The notes under the pieces: model-generated
Told to the model about the DNA's origin: nothing
The model's input: the letters and a program-made list of their open reading frames with translations, nothing else
Database searches by the model: none
Shown here: piece by piece, positions 41,681 to 49,862 of the stretch
Numbering within the stretch: the first letter of the stretch is position 1
Layout of the letters: each line of letters begins with the position of its first letter
NCBI GenBank assembly: GCA_016197205.1
Contig: JACPWG010000098.1
Coordinates: 1 to 63,814 of the forward strand
Length of the DNA: 63,814 nucleotides
Reading direction: 5' to 3'
Source: Planctomycetota bacterium
GTDB taxonomy: Bacteria > Planctomycetota > MHYJ01 > WSZJ01 > JACPWG01
Position numbers and translations under genes: made by a program

Positions 41681-43015
41681 ATGAACGTTGAGACCCGGCC
41701 GCGCGTGCGACGCGCGGTGGTGGTGGCGCCGGCGGAGGAGTCGGCGAAGCGCGTGGTCGGGATGACGGCGCTCGAGCGACTATTGAAGAGCGCGCGACGC
41801 GCCGGCATCGAGCGGGTGCTGGTGGTGCCGCCGGGAGGGGGCGCGCAGGGCGCGACCTTGGCGGCGGGTGATCCGGCACTCGGAGACGTCACGTGGGCGG
41901 CCGCGGCGGGGGAAGAGCGACAGCGCACGGTCGAGACATGGTTCGAGGCCGGGGAACCGGTCCTGGTCCTCGATGCGGGCTCGTGGCTGTCCATCGACTT
42001 TCTGAAAGAGTTGGCGAACGGGCCCGCTGCGCAGGTCCCGGTCCTCGTGACCGCGACGGCGCGGGCGGGCGCCGAAGACGCGGGCGCGCAGAGAGTGCGG
42101 GTGAACGGCACTCGAGTAGAGGGGCTCGGAGGCGCGCCGGGAGTCGAGGCGCTGGTGACGCCGGGCGCCGCGCTCGTACCCGCGGAAGACGTGGCGAGCC
42201 TGGGGTTCCTGCTGCGTTCACCGGCGGACGCGCACCCGCTGGAGCTGCTCGCGCGGGGCGGCCGCATGGAGCACCGGCCGGCGGGCAAGGCGCCCTGGCG
42301 CTCCTTGCGGGGCGAAGGCGCCTGCGCGCGCGCCGAGACGGCCCTTTTGCACTCGCTCATCAAGGACTCCGACGGCTTCATGGCGAGGAATTTCGATCGC
42401 TACATCTCGCTGACGCTCTCGCGACGGCTGGTCTCGACGCCGCTCACGCCGAACGCGATCACGCTCCTCGCGACCGCGATCGGGATCGGTTCCGCGCTCG
42501 CGTTCGCGGGCGGCAGCTACGCGTCGACCGTCCTCGGCGGGCTGCTCTTCGTCGTCTCGACCATCATCGACGGCTGCGACGGCGAGGTGGCGCGCCTGCG
42601 CATGGTCGATTCGAAGGCCGGCTACTACTTCGACATGATCGCCGACAACGTCGTCTACGTCTCGATCTTCATCGGCATCACGCTGGGGTTGGGACGCCTT
42701 CATCCGACCGTCAACTACCTCCTCCCCTGCCTGGTGCTGATCACGGGGCTGCTGATCAACGGGCTCGTGTTCTGGATCGGGATCCTGCGGAGGGACATCA
42801 AAGACCTGCCCCCGGTGCTCGCGGGGTTCGAGCGGATCGCGAACGGCGACTTCTCGTACATCGTGCTCGCCTTCGCCCTGTCAGGGCACATGGAGTGGTT
42901 CCTGTGGGGCGCGGCGGTGGGGACGCACGTCTTCTGGATGACGCTCACCCTGCTCCTCGTGCTCGAGGCGTGGGCTGCGCGCGGGCCCGGCTCGGCGGCG
43001 AACTGCGGGCCGTGA
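41681..43015 (+). CDS. CDP-alcohol phosphotransferase with degenerate N-terminal nucleotidyltransferase-like domain
   Basis: A 444-aa membrane protein. Residues ~235-440 form a multi-helix CDP-alcohol phosphatidyltransferase domain with the complete active-site motif: D297-x2-D300-G301-x2-A304-R305-x8-G314-x3-D318-x3-D322. Residues 1-200 have the layout of a sugar nucleotidyltransferase (LERLLKSARRAGIERVLVVP, then EPVLVLDAG) but lack the Gly-rich GTGxR loop, so this half is probably inactive. The same order occurs in the bifunctional inositol-phosphate cytidylyltransferase/DIPP synthase of thermophiles. It should transfer a phosphoalcohol head group, or join a CDP-activated polyol to an acceptor, at the membrane. 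23 bp separate it from its paralogue. Confidence 0.85.
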   Translation: MNVETRPRVRRAVVVAPAEESAKRVVGMTALERLLKSARRAGIERVLVVPPGGGAQGATLAAGDPALGDVTWAAAAGEERQRTVETWFEAGEPVLVLDAGSWLSIDFLKELANGPAAQVPVLVTATARAGAEDAGAQRVRVNGTRVEGLGGAPGVEALVTPGAALVPAEDVASLGFLLRSPADAHPLELLARGGRMEHRPAGKAPWRSLRGEGACARAETALLHSLIKDSDGFMARNFDRYISLTLSRRLVSTPLTPNAITLLATAIGIGSALAFAGGSYASTVLGGLLFVVSTIIDGCDGEVARLRMVDSKAGYYFDMIADNVVYVSIFIGITLGLGRLHPTVNYLLPCLVLITGLLINGLVFWIGILRRDIKDLPPVLAGFERIANGDFSYIVLAFALSGHMEWFLWGAAVGTHVFWMTLTLLLVLEAWAARGPGSAANCGP

Positions 43016-43037
43016 CGTCGATTTCGGAGACCAACGA

Positions 43038-44357
43038 GTGAGCGGCGGGACGGCGACCCTGGGAGAGCAGGCCGGCGTCGCGGAGGCCGCGGCGGCGACC
43101 CTGCCGACGGTCAGCGCGGCGGTCCTCGACGCGCGCGGCGCCGGCGCATGGCTGCGCGTGGGCGGAGGCCCGCTCGTGCTGCGGCTGGCCAGGATCCTCG
43201 CGCGGCTCGGCGTGCGCAGGCTGGCCGTGCTCGCGCCCGCGGACGCGCGCGAGCTGCCGGCGCCTTCGGGCGCGACGATGGAGCGGCCGGCAAGCCTTCG
43301 CGCGTGGACCGCCGAGAGGCGGGTCCTGCTCGTGGACGCGTCGGTGCTGATCGACCCGCGGGCGCTGGAGGCGCTGCTCCGCGCCCCCGACTTGCGACGG
43401 CTGCCGCGGTCCCTGGAAACCGGGGCGGGCGGCATTTCCGCCGCCGTGGTTGCCGCCGTCGATGCGGAATGGCAGGCCGGGCTCTTTCCCGGGGCGTCGG
43501 ACGCGCTGCCGCTCCTCGACCTGCAGGCGATCGACACGCACCACCGCGAACAGCGCACGCAAGTCCCTCTGCACTTGCGGGAGCTCTCGACTCCCGCGGA
43601 GGCACGCCACGCGACCTGGGAGCTGATCCTGGCCACGCAAAAAAAAGTGCAGGATCTGCCGTCCGAGTACATCGACCCGCCCTTCGAGAACGCCCTCACC
43701 TACGCGCTCTGCGCCACGCCCGTGACCCCGAACCAGGTGACCTACGCCTGCTTCCTTGTGGCGGTGGGGATCGGTTGCCTTTTCCTGCGCGGGGAGCTGC
43801 TCCTCGGGGCCGCGCTCACGTACCTCGTCGAATGGCTGGACGGCGTGGACGGGAAACTGGCGCGGGTGAAGCTCCAGTTCTCGAAGATCGGCGAATACGA
43901 ATCGATTTTCGATTATTTCTACGAAAACTTCTGGTGGTTTTCGATCACCTGGTCGGTCGCGGGGCTGGGTCACGGCCTGGGTGCGTGGCGCGCCGGCGGG
44001 CTGCTCATGGCGTGCGACCTGGTGGAGAACATCCTGGTGACCCTCTGGAGCCTACGCGGGGCCCGGATCAGCCTGGACGAGCTCGCGCCGATCGACGCGC
44101 GCTTCCGTCGCATCGGCGGCCGGCGGAACATCTACTGCGCCCTGTTCCTCGTCGGCTTCCTGCTGGGCTTCCCCTACGAGACCCTCTGGGTCGTCGCGGG
44201 GTGGGCGGCGGTGACGGCCGGTTATCATACGACGCGGTTGGCGTTGAACTGGCGACGCGCGCCGACGTTGGGAAATCCCAAAGCCCAAATCCCAAATCCC
44301 AAAACGACGGCGCTGCGGCTGACGAACGATGGAACCACGGATGTCAAGAATACGTAG
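43038..44357 (+). CDS. Second CDP-alcohol phosphotransferase-like protein, altered active-site motif
   Basis: A 439-aa paralogue of the preceding protein, with the same degenerate N-terminal domain and a C-terminal multi-helix domain. The first half of the signature is intact (D268-x2-D271-G272-x2-A275-R276-x8-G285). After that the spacing changes: positions 289 and 293, expected Asp, are Ser and Tyr, while D292 and E296 could substitute if three residues were inserted. It may be a distinct subfamily, an inactive partner, or have altered metal binding. GTG start. The last ~28 residues (from about GNPKAQIPNPK) are encoded by intergenic AAATCCC repeat, so the tail is probably a later extension. 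Confidence 0.78.
   Translation: MSGGTATLGEQAGVAEAAAATLPTVSAAVLDARGAGAWLRVGGGPLVLRLARILARLGVRRLAVLAPADARELPAPSGATMERPASLRAWTAERRVLLVDASVLIDPRALEALLRAPDLRRLPRSLETGAGGISAAVVAAVDAEWQAGLFPGASDALPLLDLQAIDTHHREQRTQVPLHLRELSTPAEARHATWELILATQKKVQDLPSEYIDPPFENALTYALCATPVTPNQVTYACFLVAVGIGCLFLRGELLLGAALTYLVEWLDGVDGKLARVKLQFSKIGEYESIFDYFYENFWWFSITWSVAGLGHGLGAWRAGGLLMACDLVENILVTLWSLRGARISLDELAPIDARFRRIGGRRNIYCALFLVGFLLGFPYETLWVVAGWAAVTAGYHTTRLALNWRRAPTLGNPKAQIPNPKTTALRLTNDGTTDVKNT
44268..44306 (+). repeat. AAATCCC-word repeat at a gene end
   Basis: Repeats of CCCAAATCCCAAA inside the 3' end of the preceding gene. Related word repeats are at 58716-58758 and 60622-60645. Confidence 0.75.
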
Positions 44358-44392
44358 CGTGCATCGTCGTGTGGAGGCTGTTCAACCCAGAA

Positions 44393-44560
44393 AAAATCCT
44401 CAGCGTCTCTGCGTCTCTGTGGTGAAAAAAGGCTGCCACTCCAGGGCGCTATTGCCGTTCTTGCCCCTTCTGAGAAGACTCTCAACCCGCGCATCGTGCT
44501 GAAAAGGCACACCGTCCGTCGCTACATCTCAATTCTCCAATTCTCAATTCTCAAATCGCC
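44393..44560. repeat. GCGTCTCTGCGTCTCTGTG repeat and TCAATTCTC repeat in the leader of the next gene
   Basis: 44393-44428 is the reverse-orientation partner of 41573-41612 (TCAGCGTCTCTGCGTCTCTG). 44525-44555 is a run of TCAATTCTC words ending just before ATG 44561, leaving that gene without a visible Shine-Dalgarno sequence. A similar TCAATTCTC run is at 61035-61068. Confidence 0.7.
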
Positions 44561-45634
44561 ATGAAGCTCTTCCACCGCCTCATGATCGTCGTCGGCATCG
44601 CCCTCTTCGCCGGGCTCCTCTGGGAGTGCGGCCCGGAGGAGTTGCTGAAGGCGATGCGTGGCCTGGGCTGGATGCTCGTCCCGTTCGTGCTGCTCGAGGG
44701 CGTGGCCGACGTGTTCCACTCGCTGGGGACGCGCCTCAGCTTCCGGCGCGCCCACCGGACGATCCCTCTCCTGCGCATGTTCCGGATCCGGCTCGCCGGC
44801 GTCGCGATCAATTATGTGAGCCCCACGGCGGGCATGGGCGGGGAGATCGTGAAGGGGACGCTCTTCGGCCGGTTCTGTCCGGGCACGGAGGTCGCCTCCG
44901 CGCTCGTGATCGACAAGCTGTCCATTGCGATCGCGCAGCTCTCGATGGCCACGATCGGCGGGTCGCTCATCCTGCTCTGGCTTCCGTTCCCGCCGGTGCT
45001 GACGGGCGTCCTCTACCTGACGAGCGTCCTGCTGGGCTCCGGGATGCTCGGCTTCCTCTATTTTCAGAAGAGGGGACAGCTCGGGCGCGTCGCGGGCTGG
45101 GTCGGCGGCCTCGTCGGTCGGGAACGGTTCGCCTCCTGGGTCGGCGACTCGCTCGTGAAGGTGGACGCCGCGCTCGCGACCTACTACCGCGAGAGCGGCG
45201 CGGATCTCGGCTGGTCCATCCTGGCCCACGCGCTGGGCTACGCCTGCGGGATCGTCCAGGGCTGGCTCTTCCTCTGGACGCTCTTCGGCCGCAACTCCAT
45301 CGCCGACGCCTCGACGATCTGGATCCTCGGGACGTGGTGCGACATGGCGGGCTTCATGATCCCCGCGGGGCTCGGCATCCAGGAAGGCTCGCGGATGATC
45401 ATCTTCAAGGCCCTACACCTGACCTCGGCCGTGGGGTTCGCCTTCAGCCTCGCGCTCCGGATCGAACAGGTCTTCTGGACCGCGGTCGGGTTCGGCCTCT
45501 ACGCCATCGAATACCGGGAGCTGGCGCGCGCCCAGGCTGGGTTCGGAACGGCCGAAAGCGAGTGCGCCGCCGCCCCCGTCGCCGCGCCGACCGCCGCCGC
45601 GTCGGTGCCGGAGGCCTGCGAGCTCCGCCCGTGA
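44561..45634 (+). CDS. Lysylphosphatidylglycerol-synthase-like (UPF0104) membrane protein
   Basis: A 357-aa protein with about eight membrane helices, matching the flippase-like domain of MprF and its stand-alone relatives (YbhN/HpnL-type). Conserved features seen include INYVSPTAGMGGEIVKG after the second pair of helices and PAGLGIQEGS near residue 275. Such proteins move lipids or lipid-linked intermediates across the membrane or help load them. The C-terminal ~30 residues are Ala-rich and probably cytoplasmic. It fits as the transporter of the lipid made by the upstream phosphotransferases. Its stop overlaps the next start (GTGA). Confidence 0.85.
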   Translation: MKLFHRLMIVVGIALFAGLLWECGPEELLKAMRGLGWMLVPFVLLEGVADVFHSLGTRLSFRRAHRTIPLLRMFRIRLAGVAINYVSPTAGMGGEIVKGTLFGRFCPGTEVASALVIDKLSIAIAQLSMATIGGSLILLWLPFPPVLTGVLYLTSVLLGSGMLGFLYFQKRGQLGRVAGWVGGLVGRERFASWVGDSLVKVDAALATYYRESGADLGWSILAHALGYACGIVQGWLFLWTLFGRNSIADASTIWILGTWCDMAGFMIPAGLGIQEGSRMIIFKALHLTSAVGFAFSLALRIEQVFWTAVGFGLYAIEYRELARAQAGFGTAESECAAAPVAAPTAAASVPEACELRP

Positions 45635-47097
45635 CCGGACGTTGGGCCGCGCCCGCCCTCGAGGCCGCCCTGCTCGTCCTCCTCGCGCTCTTCCACCTCC
45701 TCACCCTCCGCCAGGGTCAGTACTGGGGGGACGATTTCGCCCAGTACGTCCTCCACGCCCAAAACCTGGCCGCGGGTCGCGCCTACGCCGAGACGCCCTG
45801 GCTTCCAAATCCAGGCTACGCCCAGCTCGGCCCGCGCGCCTATCCGCCGCTCTACCCCGCCCTGCTCGCCGTCGTCGTCCGCGCGCGCGGACTCGACCCG
45901 CAGGCGCTGAAACTGCCCGGCGTCCTCGCGCTGCTCCTCTGCGTATTTTTTTTGAACCGCCTCGCCGCGCGGGGCCTGCCGGCCTGGGCGCGCCTCCTCC
46001 CGGGTCTGCTCTTCGGACTGAACCCCTTCCTCTGGGACTTCAAGGACTCGATCCTGTCCGATCTCCCCTTCGCGGCGCTCCTCCTGGGCGCGGCGACGCT
46101 GCAGGGCCGTGCGCGTGTGTCGGGGAGGCACGCGACGGCCCTCGAAGGGGCGCTCCTCGGCGCGATTGGGTTCCTCGCCTTCGCGACGCGGAGCGTGGGG
46201 GCGCTGCTGCCGGCCGCGGCGCTCTTCGTCGATTGGCGCGAGCGCGGGCGACTCGCCGGGGGTTTTGTCGCCGCGGTGCTCGGCGTGTGCGCGGGGCTGG
46301 CCCTCTTCCTGCACGCGCTCCTGCCCATGGATCGGTCGCAGGTCGAGTACTTCCACACCAGCGCTCGCATCGTGGCCAATAACGTCGCCGAATACCTCTC
46401 CGCGCTCGGCGGCTTCTGGGAAAACGGGTTCTCCGATGTGGCGACCGCCGTGCTCTTCGTCGCCGCCACCTGCCTGGCCGCGCTCGGATTTCGCGCGCGG
46501 TGGAGGGCCGGACTCGGTCTCCTGGAGGTCTTCGGCGCCGTTTACCTCGCCCTGCTCCTTCTCTGGCCGGGCGGCGAACAAGGCACGCGTTTCCTCCTTC
46601 CCGTCCTGCCCGGGTACTGCCTGTGTGCCGTCGAAGGGGGCTGCCTCTGGTGGCACGCGTGGAAGGACCGGCCGAAGCGCGCCCGCGTCGTCGTCGTTTG
46701 CCTCGTGTCGCTGCTCGCTGCGATCGCCTTCTCGTACGTCGGACGAAGCTCGCGGCTGGACGGCACGGAACTGCGCTCAGGGATCGGCACGGCGCCGGCA
46801 CGGGAACTCTTTCGCTTCGTCGCCGAAAAGCTGCCGCCGGAGGCGGTCCTCGTCTTTCGGAAGCCTCGTGCGCTCGCGCTCCTGACCGGGCGACGCGCAA
46901 CCATGTACTCCCCCGCGGAGAAGGCCGCAGGCCTCTGGACATGGGGGCGGGAGGTGGGGGTCACGCACGTGGTCGTCGGCCGCCGCTTCGACCTCGACGC
47001 GAAGGCGCTTTCGCCCGCCGTCGCAGCCGCGGTGGCGCAGGGCCGGATGGCCCGCGTCTGGCGCAATGCCGATTTCGAGGTGTACGAACTCCGGTAG
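45631..47097 (+). CDS. GT39/ArnT-like membrane glycosyltransferase
   Basis: A 488-aa integral membrane protein with roughly ten helices and a C-terminal soluble part. The first periplasmic loop carries acidic residues after helix 1 (WGDDFAQYV), the signature of GT-C fold polyprenyl-phosphate sugar transferases. DSILSD in the next loop may be the second acidic site. GTG 45631 overlaps the upstream stop, so it is coupled to the flippase-like gene. It may glycosylate a lipid or protein outside the membrane; donor and acceptor are unknown. Last gene of the same-strand run starting at 36.8 kb. Confidence 0.78.
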   Translation: MTGRWAAPALEAALLVLLALFHLLTLRQGQYWGDDFAQYVLHAQNLAAGRAYAETPWLPNPGYAQLGPRAYPPLYPALLAVVVRARGLDPQALKLPGVLALLLCVFFLNRLAARGLPAWARLLPGLLFGLNPFLWDFKDSILSDLPFAALLLGAATLQGRARVSGRHATALEGALLGAIGFLAFATRSVGALLPAAALFVDWRERGRLAGGFVAAVLGVCAGLALFLHALLPMDRSQVEYFHTSARIVANNVAEYLSALGGFWENGFSDVATAVLFVAATCLAALGFRARWRAGLGLLEVFGAVYLALLLLWPGGEQGTRFLLPVLPGYCLCAVEGGCLWWHAWKDRPKRARVVVVCLVSLLAAIAFSYVGRSSRLDGTELRSGIGTAPARELFRFVAEKLPPEAVLVFRKPRALALLTGRRATMYSPAEKAAGLWTWGREVGVTHVVVGRRFDLDAKALSPAVAAAVAQGRMARVWRNADFEVYELR

Positions 47098-47404
47098 CCG
47101 GACCCCCGCCTGCGACACGTCCGGCGGATCGCGCGCCGGCCTACCTCGCGGCGGAGGACCACGCCGGGTCGGCAGCGCACTCGAGGGGCCCCGGACCAAA
47201 GCCTTTGCGCACGGGACCCGTTCCTTGGCTTCCCGAGAACACGGCTAATCGCATCTGCATTTCCACACATAACTTGCGTGCTTTCAGAATTTCACGGAAT
47301 TCCGTGGCAGTTCCTCCCCACCCTCCCGAGGTATCGGCGAGCGCGGCGCCCAGGCCCCTTTCGGACCGGGCGGGCCGCGACGATCGCCCTGCGGAGGAGA
47401 CGCC
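47098..47404. other. 307-bp gap with a perfect palindrome
   Basis: CACGGAATTCCGTG at 47293-47306 is a perfect 14-bp palindrome about 100 bp before the next gene, a plausible operator. GGAGGAG at 47393-47399 is the ribosome-binding site of the gene at 47405. No other feature stands out. Confidence 0.45.
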
Positions 47405-49522
47405 ATGAGAAGCCTGGGTACGACGCTCGTTCTGGCCGGCATCGTGGGGACGTTCGCGATCTCGGCCTTCGGCGACAACGCGGAGTCGCGCGAGCGGCGC
47501 GAACGGGAGGCGCGGGACCGCCAGTCGCAGGAGGCGGCGGAGCTCGCGGCGCGCAAGCCCACGACCGAAAAGGAGCAGCTCGAGCAACTCTTCGCGGCGG
47601 CCTGGTCGAATCTCCTCGAGCCGCCCCACGTGGCTGCGCTCCTCCAGCTCGTCGATGCGCGCTACCACTACGCTCAGCGCGCCGGACTCGCGGACCTCCG
47701 CGTTCGGATCGACGAGCCCCTCCTGTCCCAGCAGATGGAGAAGCTGCCGCTCCGCTTCCGCCTGCTTTGGAAGGCCCCGGGCCGGACGAAGGTCAAGTTC
47801 GAAGGGTTGGAGCAGCTCCCGGCCGAGGCGCGGCAGGTGCTGGAGGCCTCGACTTCCGGCTCGGGCCTCAACGAGCTGGGCAAACTTTTCTTCGATGAGC
47901 CGCTCGCCGAACAGGCGCAGGGCCGCCTGGTGCTGGTCCTCCCCGACATCCACATCCCGAATCCCGTCACGCTCCCCTTCTCGTTCATGTACTACCGGCC
48001 CTTCTATCTGCAGGTCGTCATGGTAAGCACGGACCCGAACGCGAAGGAACCGGTGAAGTGCTACTGGATCGATCCGAACCCGGACCCGCTGCCGGTATGC
48101 GGGCTCTTCCCGCAGGTCGCGACCGACATCCACGTGGCGAAGTCTTTCGTCCTGACGCACACGGAGTCGGGCTTCTCGTGCGCGTGGACCCGGCCGGTTC
48201 ATCTCCCGGTGCTGGAGGGACTCGTCCCGAAGCACCTGGTGGTCGGGATGGCCCACTTCAGCCAGCCGTTCGTGGACGACCCGTTTCCGCTGTCCGTCCC
48301 CGAGACGCTCACCTTGCGCGCTTACGCGCCCTTCCCCAATCTCTTCACTCCGCAGCAGTGGGTGCTCTCGGGCTACGCGCAGGTGGGCGCCGCGTCGATC
48401 GCCGTGGGCTTCAGCGAGCATCGCGTGAACCAGGGGATCTCCGAGGCGGAAATGGCGGAGCCCGCGGGTCCGCGCTTTCCGGCGATGCCCGCCCTGCCGG
48501 TCGCACGGTCGGGCGCGGTCGGGAGCGCGGCTGAGACGGAGAGGCTGTACCGCCTGGCGGTCTCGGCCGCGGCGGGCGGTGACGCAGCGGGCGCCACGCG
48601 CCTGCTGCGCCAGCTCGGGGAAGGGTTGCAGAACTCGCACTTGGGGAACGAGAGCGGGACGGCGGGCACCACCGACGGGAAGAACGGCGAGCCGGCGGCG
48701 GGCACGGCGACGAGCGAACTCGCGGCGGCGCATGGCGGTGGCGAGGGCGAGGGCGAGGCCACCGCGAGCGAGGTGGACCCGAGCAGGCTCGGAAACGGCT
48801 CGGGGAGCGGCAGCGGGGGGGCGACCGTCGGGGCGTCGGCGACCGCACCGGCGACCGCACCGGCGACCGCGACGGTGGGCGGGGGCGGCGCAACGCCGGC
48901 AGACGACGCGGCCGCGCGACTCGAGTCGCTCCGGACGCGCGTCGAGGCGGCCGCCCGCGCGCTGGCCGCGCGCCTGCACGGCACGCCGGCGGAGGAACAG
49001 GTCCTGCGCGCCTTCGCGGCGGCAGCCGGCGGCCGGGCACAGGGTGGGAAGATCGGCGCGGCGGCGACGGCGACGGCTGTCGAAGCGGGCACGAACTCTT
49101 CGATTCGTGCGAGCCTGGCGCCGGGCGGTTTCGTCGGCACCTTGGCGGCCGAGTCCTCGAAGGCGGCCGGGGAGCGCGAACGCGCGGCGGCCCTGGCCCT
49201 CGGGCGGGCTCGCGAGATGGAAGCGGACCGTCGTTTCGGGCCGGCCCTCCGCGGCTACCGGGACACGACCAAGGCCTTCCCGGAGACCGAAGCGGGACGG
49301 AGCGCGGGGTTGGAGGCGCGACGGCTCGGTGCGGATGGCCGCGTCCTGGCGCTGGTCGAACGGGAGTGCGCGGCGCGGGCGGCCGCGGTGGAGGCTCTCG
49401 TCGAGGCCAAGCTGTACGAGCGCGCGCTCCGCATCCTCGACCAGGAGCTGCGGGAGTGCCCACGGGAAGAGTGCCTGCAGCGGACATGGAAGCGAAAGGC
49501 GCAGGTCGAGTCCCTGCGGTAG
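47405..49522 (+). CDS. Large exported protein of unknown function
   Basis: 705 aa with a signal peptide (LGTTLVLAGIVGTFAISAFG). Residues ~70-360 form a compact region with many aromatic and proline residues (LPDIHIPNPVTLPFSFMYYRP, divided here as LPDIHIPNPV and TLPFSFMYYRP, and WIDPNPDPLPVCG), unlike any family I recognise. Residues ~385-560 are Ala/Gly/Thr-rich, with a three-fold ATAPATAPAT run near 478-488. The C-terminal ~120 residues are helical and TPR-like (FGPALRGYRDTTKAFPETEA), ending in a basic helix. It is likely periplasmic or outer-surface. It stands apart from the glycosyltransferase gene upstream and is followed by an independent promoter. Confidence 0.65.
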   Translation: MRSLGTTLVLAGIVGTFAISAFGDNAESRERREREARDRQSQEAAELAARKPTTEKEQLEQLFAAAWSNLLEPPHVAALLQLVDARYHYAQRAGLADLRVRIDEPLLSQQMEKLPLRFRLLWKAPGRTKVKFEGLEQLPAEARQVLEASTSGSGLNELGKLFFDEPLAEQAQGRLVLVLPDIHIPNPVTLPFSFMYYRPFYLQVVMVSTDPNAKEPVKCYWIDPNPDPLPVCGLFPQVATDIHVAKSFVLTHTESGFSCAWTRPVHLPVLEGLVPKHLVVGMAHFSQPFVDDPFPLSVPETLTLRAYAPFPNLFTPQQWVLSGYAQVGAASIAVGFSEHRVNQGISEAEMAEPAGPRFPAMPALPVARSGAVGSAAETERLYRLAVSAAAGGDAAGATRLLRQLGEGLQNSHLGNESGTAGTTDGKNGEPAAGTATSELAAAHGGGEGEGEATASEVDPSRLGNGSGSGSGGATVGASATAPATAPATATVGGGGATPADDAAARLESLRTRVEAAARALAARLHGTPAEEQVLRAFAAAAGGRAQGGKIGAAATATAVEAGTNSSIRASLAPGGFVGTLAAESSKAAGERERAAALALGRAREMEADRRFGPALRGYRDTTKAFPETEAGRSAGLEARRLGADGRVLALVERECAARAAAVEALVEAKLYERALRILDQELRECPREECLQRTWKRKAQVESLR

Positions 49523-49862
49523 GGTGTCGTGGTGGCCGTCGCCATCGTAGGTGACTCCGGGAGCGAGCGTGGACGCTTCCGTCGGCTCCGGAGCGCATCG
49601 ACCCGGACGCATGGGGGCGTCGGGTCGCCGGGCCGGCCGATAGGTTTTTGAGGTTGTCGCTTGCGTAGCGCGAAGCCGGAGGGTAGAATCCCCGGATCGG
49701 CCGGTTGACGCGCCCTACATGCCCTTCCCTCTCCGGCCGGAGCCCTGTTGCCCTTCACGTTCCTGCCGGCGACTCGGCCCGTCTTCCCTGCGCAGGTCGT
49801 CCCCCGGCCGCGCGGGCCGGCGGGGCGGAAACGCCGCGATCCAACCCGCGGAGCCCCTCCCG
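49523..49862. other. Gap before the sensor kinase
   Basis: Holds the promoter at 49661-49689 and a ~175-base leader. The kinase frame is open upstream to 49719, but its translation is Arg/Pro-rich and the signal anchor lies downstream of ATG 49863, so I do not extend it. Confidence 0.5.
49661..49689 (+). promoter_or_regulatory. Probable promoter for the c-heme sensor kinase
   Basis: TTGCGT (49661-49666), 17-bp spacer, TAGAAT (49684-49689); start expected near 49696. Confidence 0.5.
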
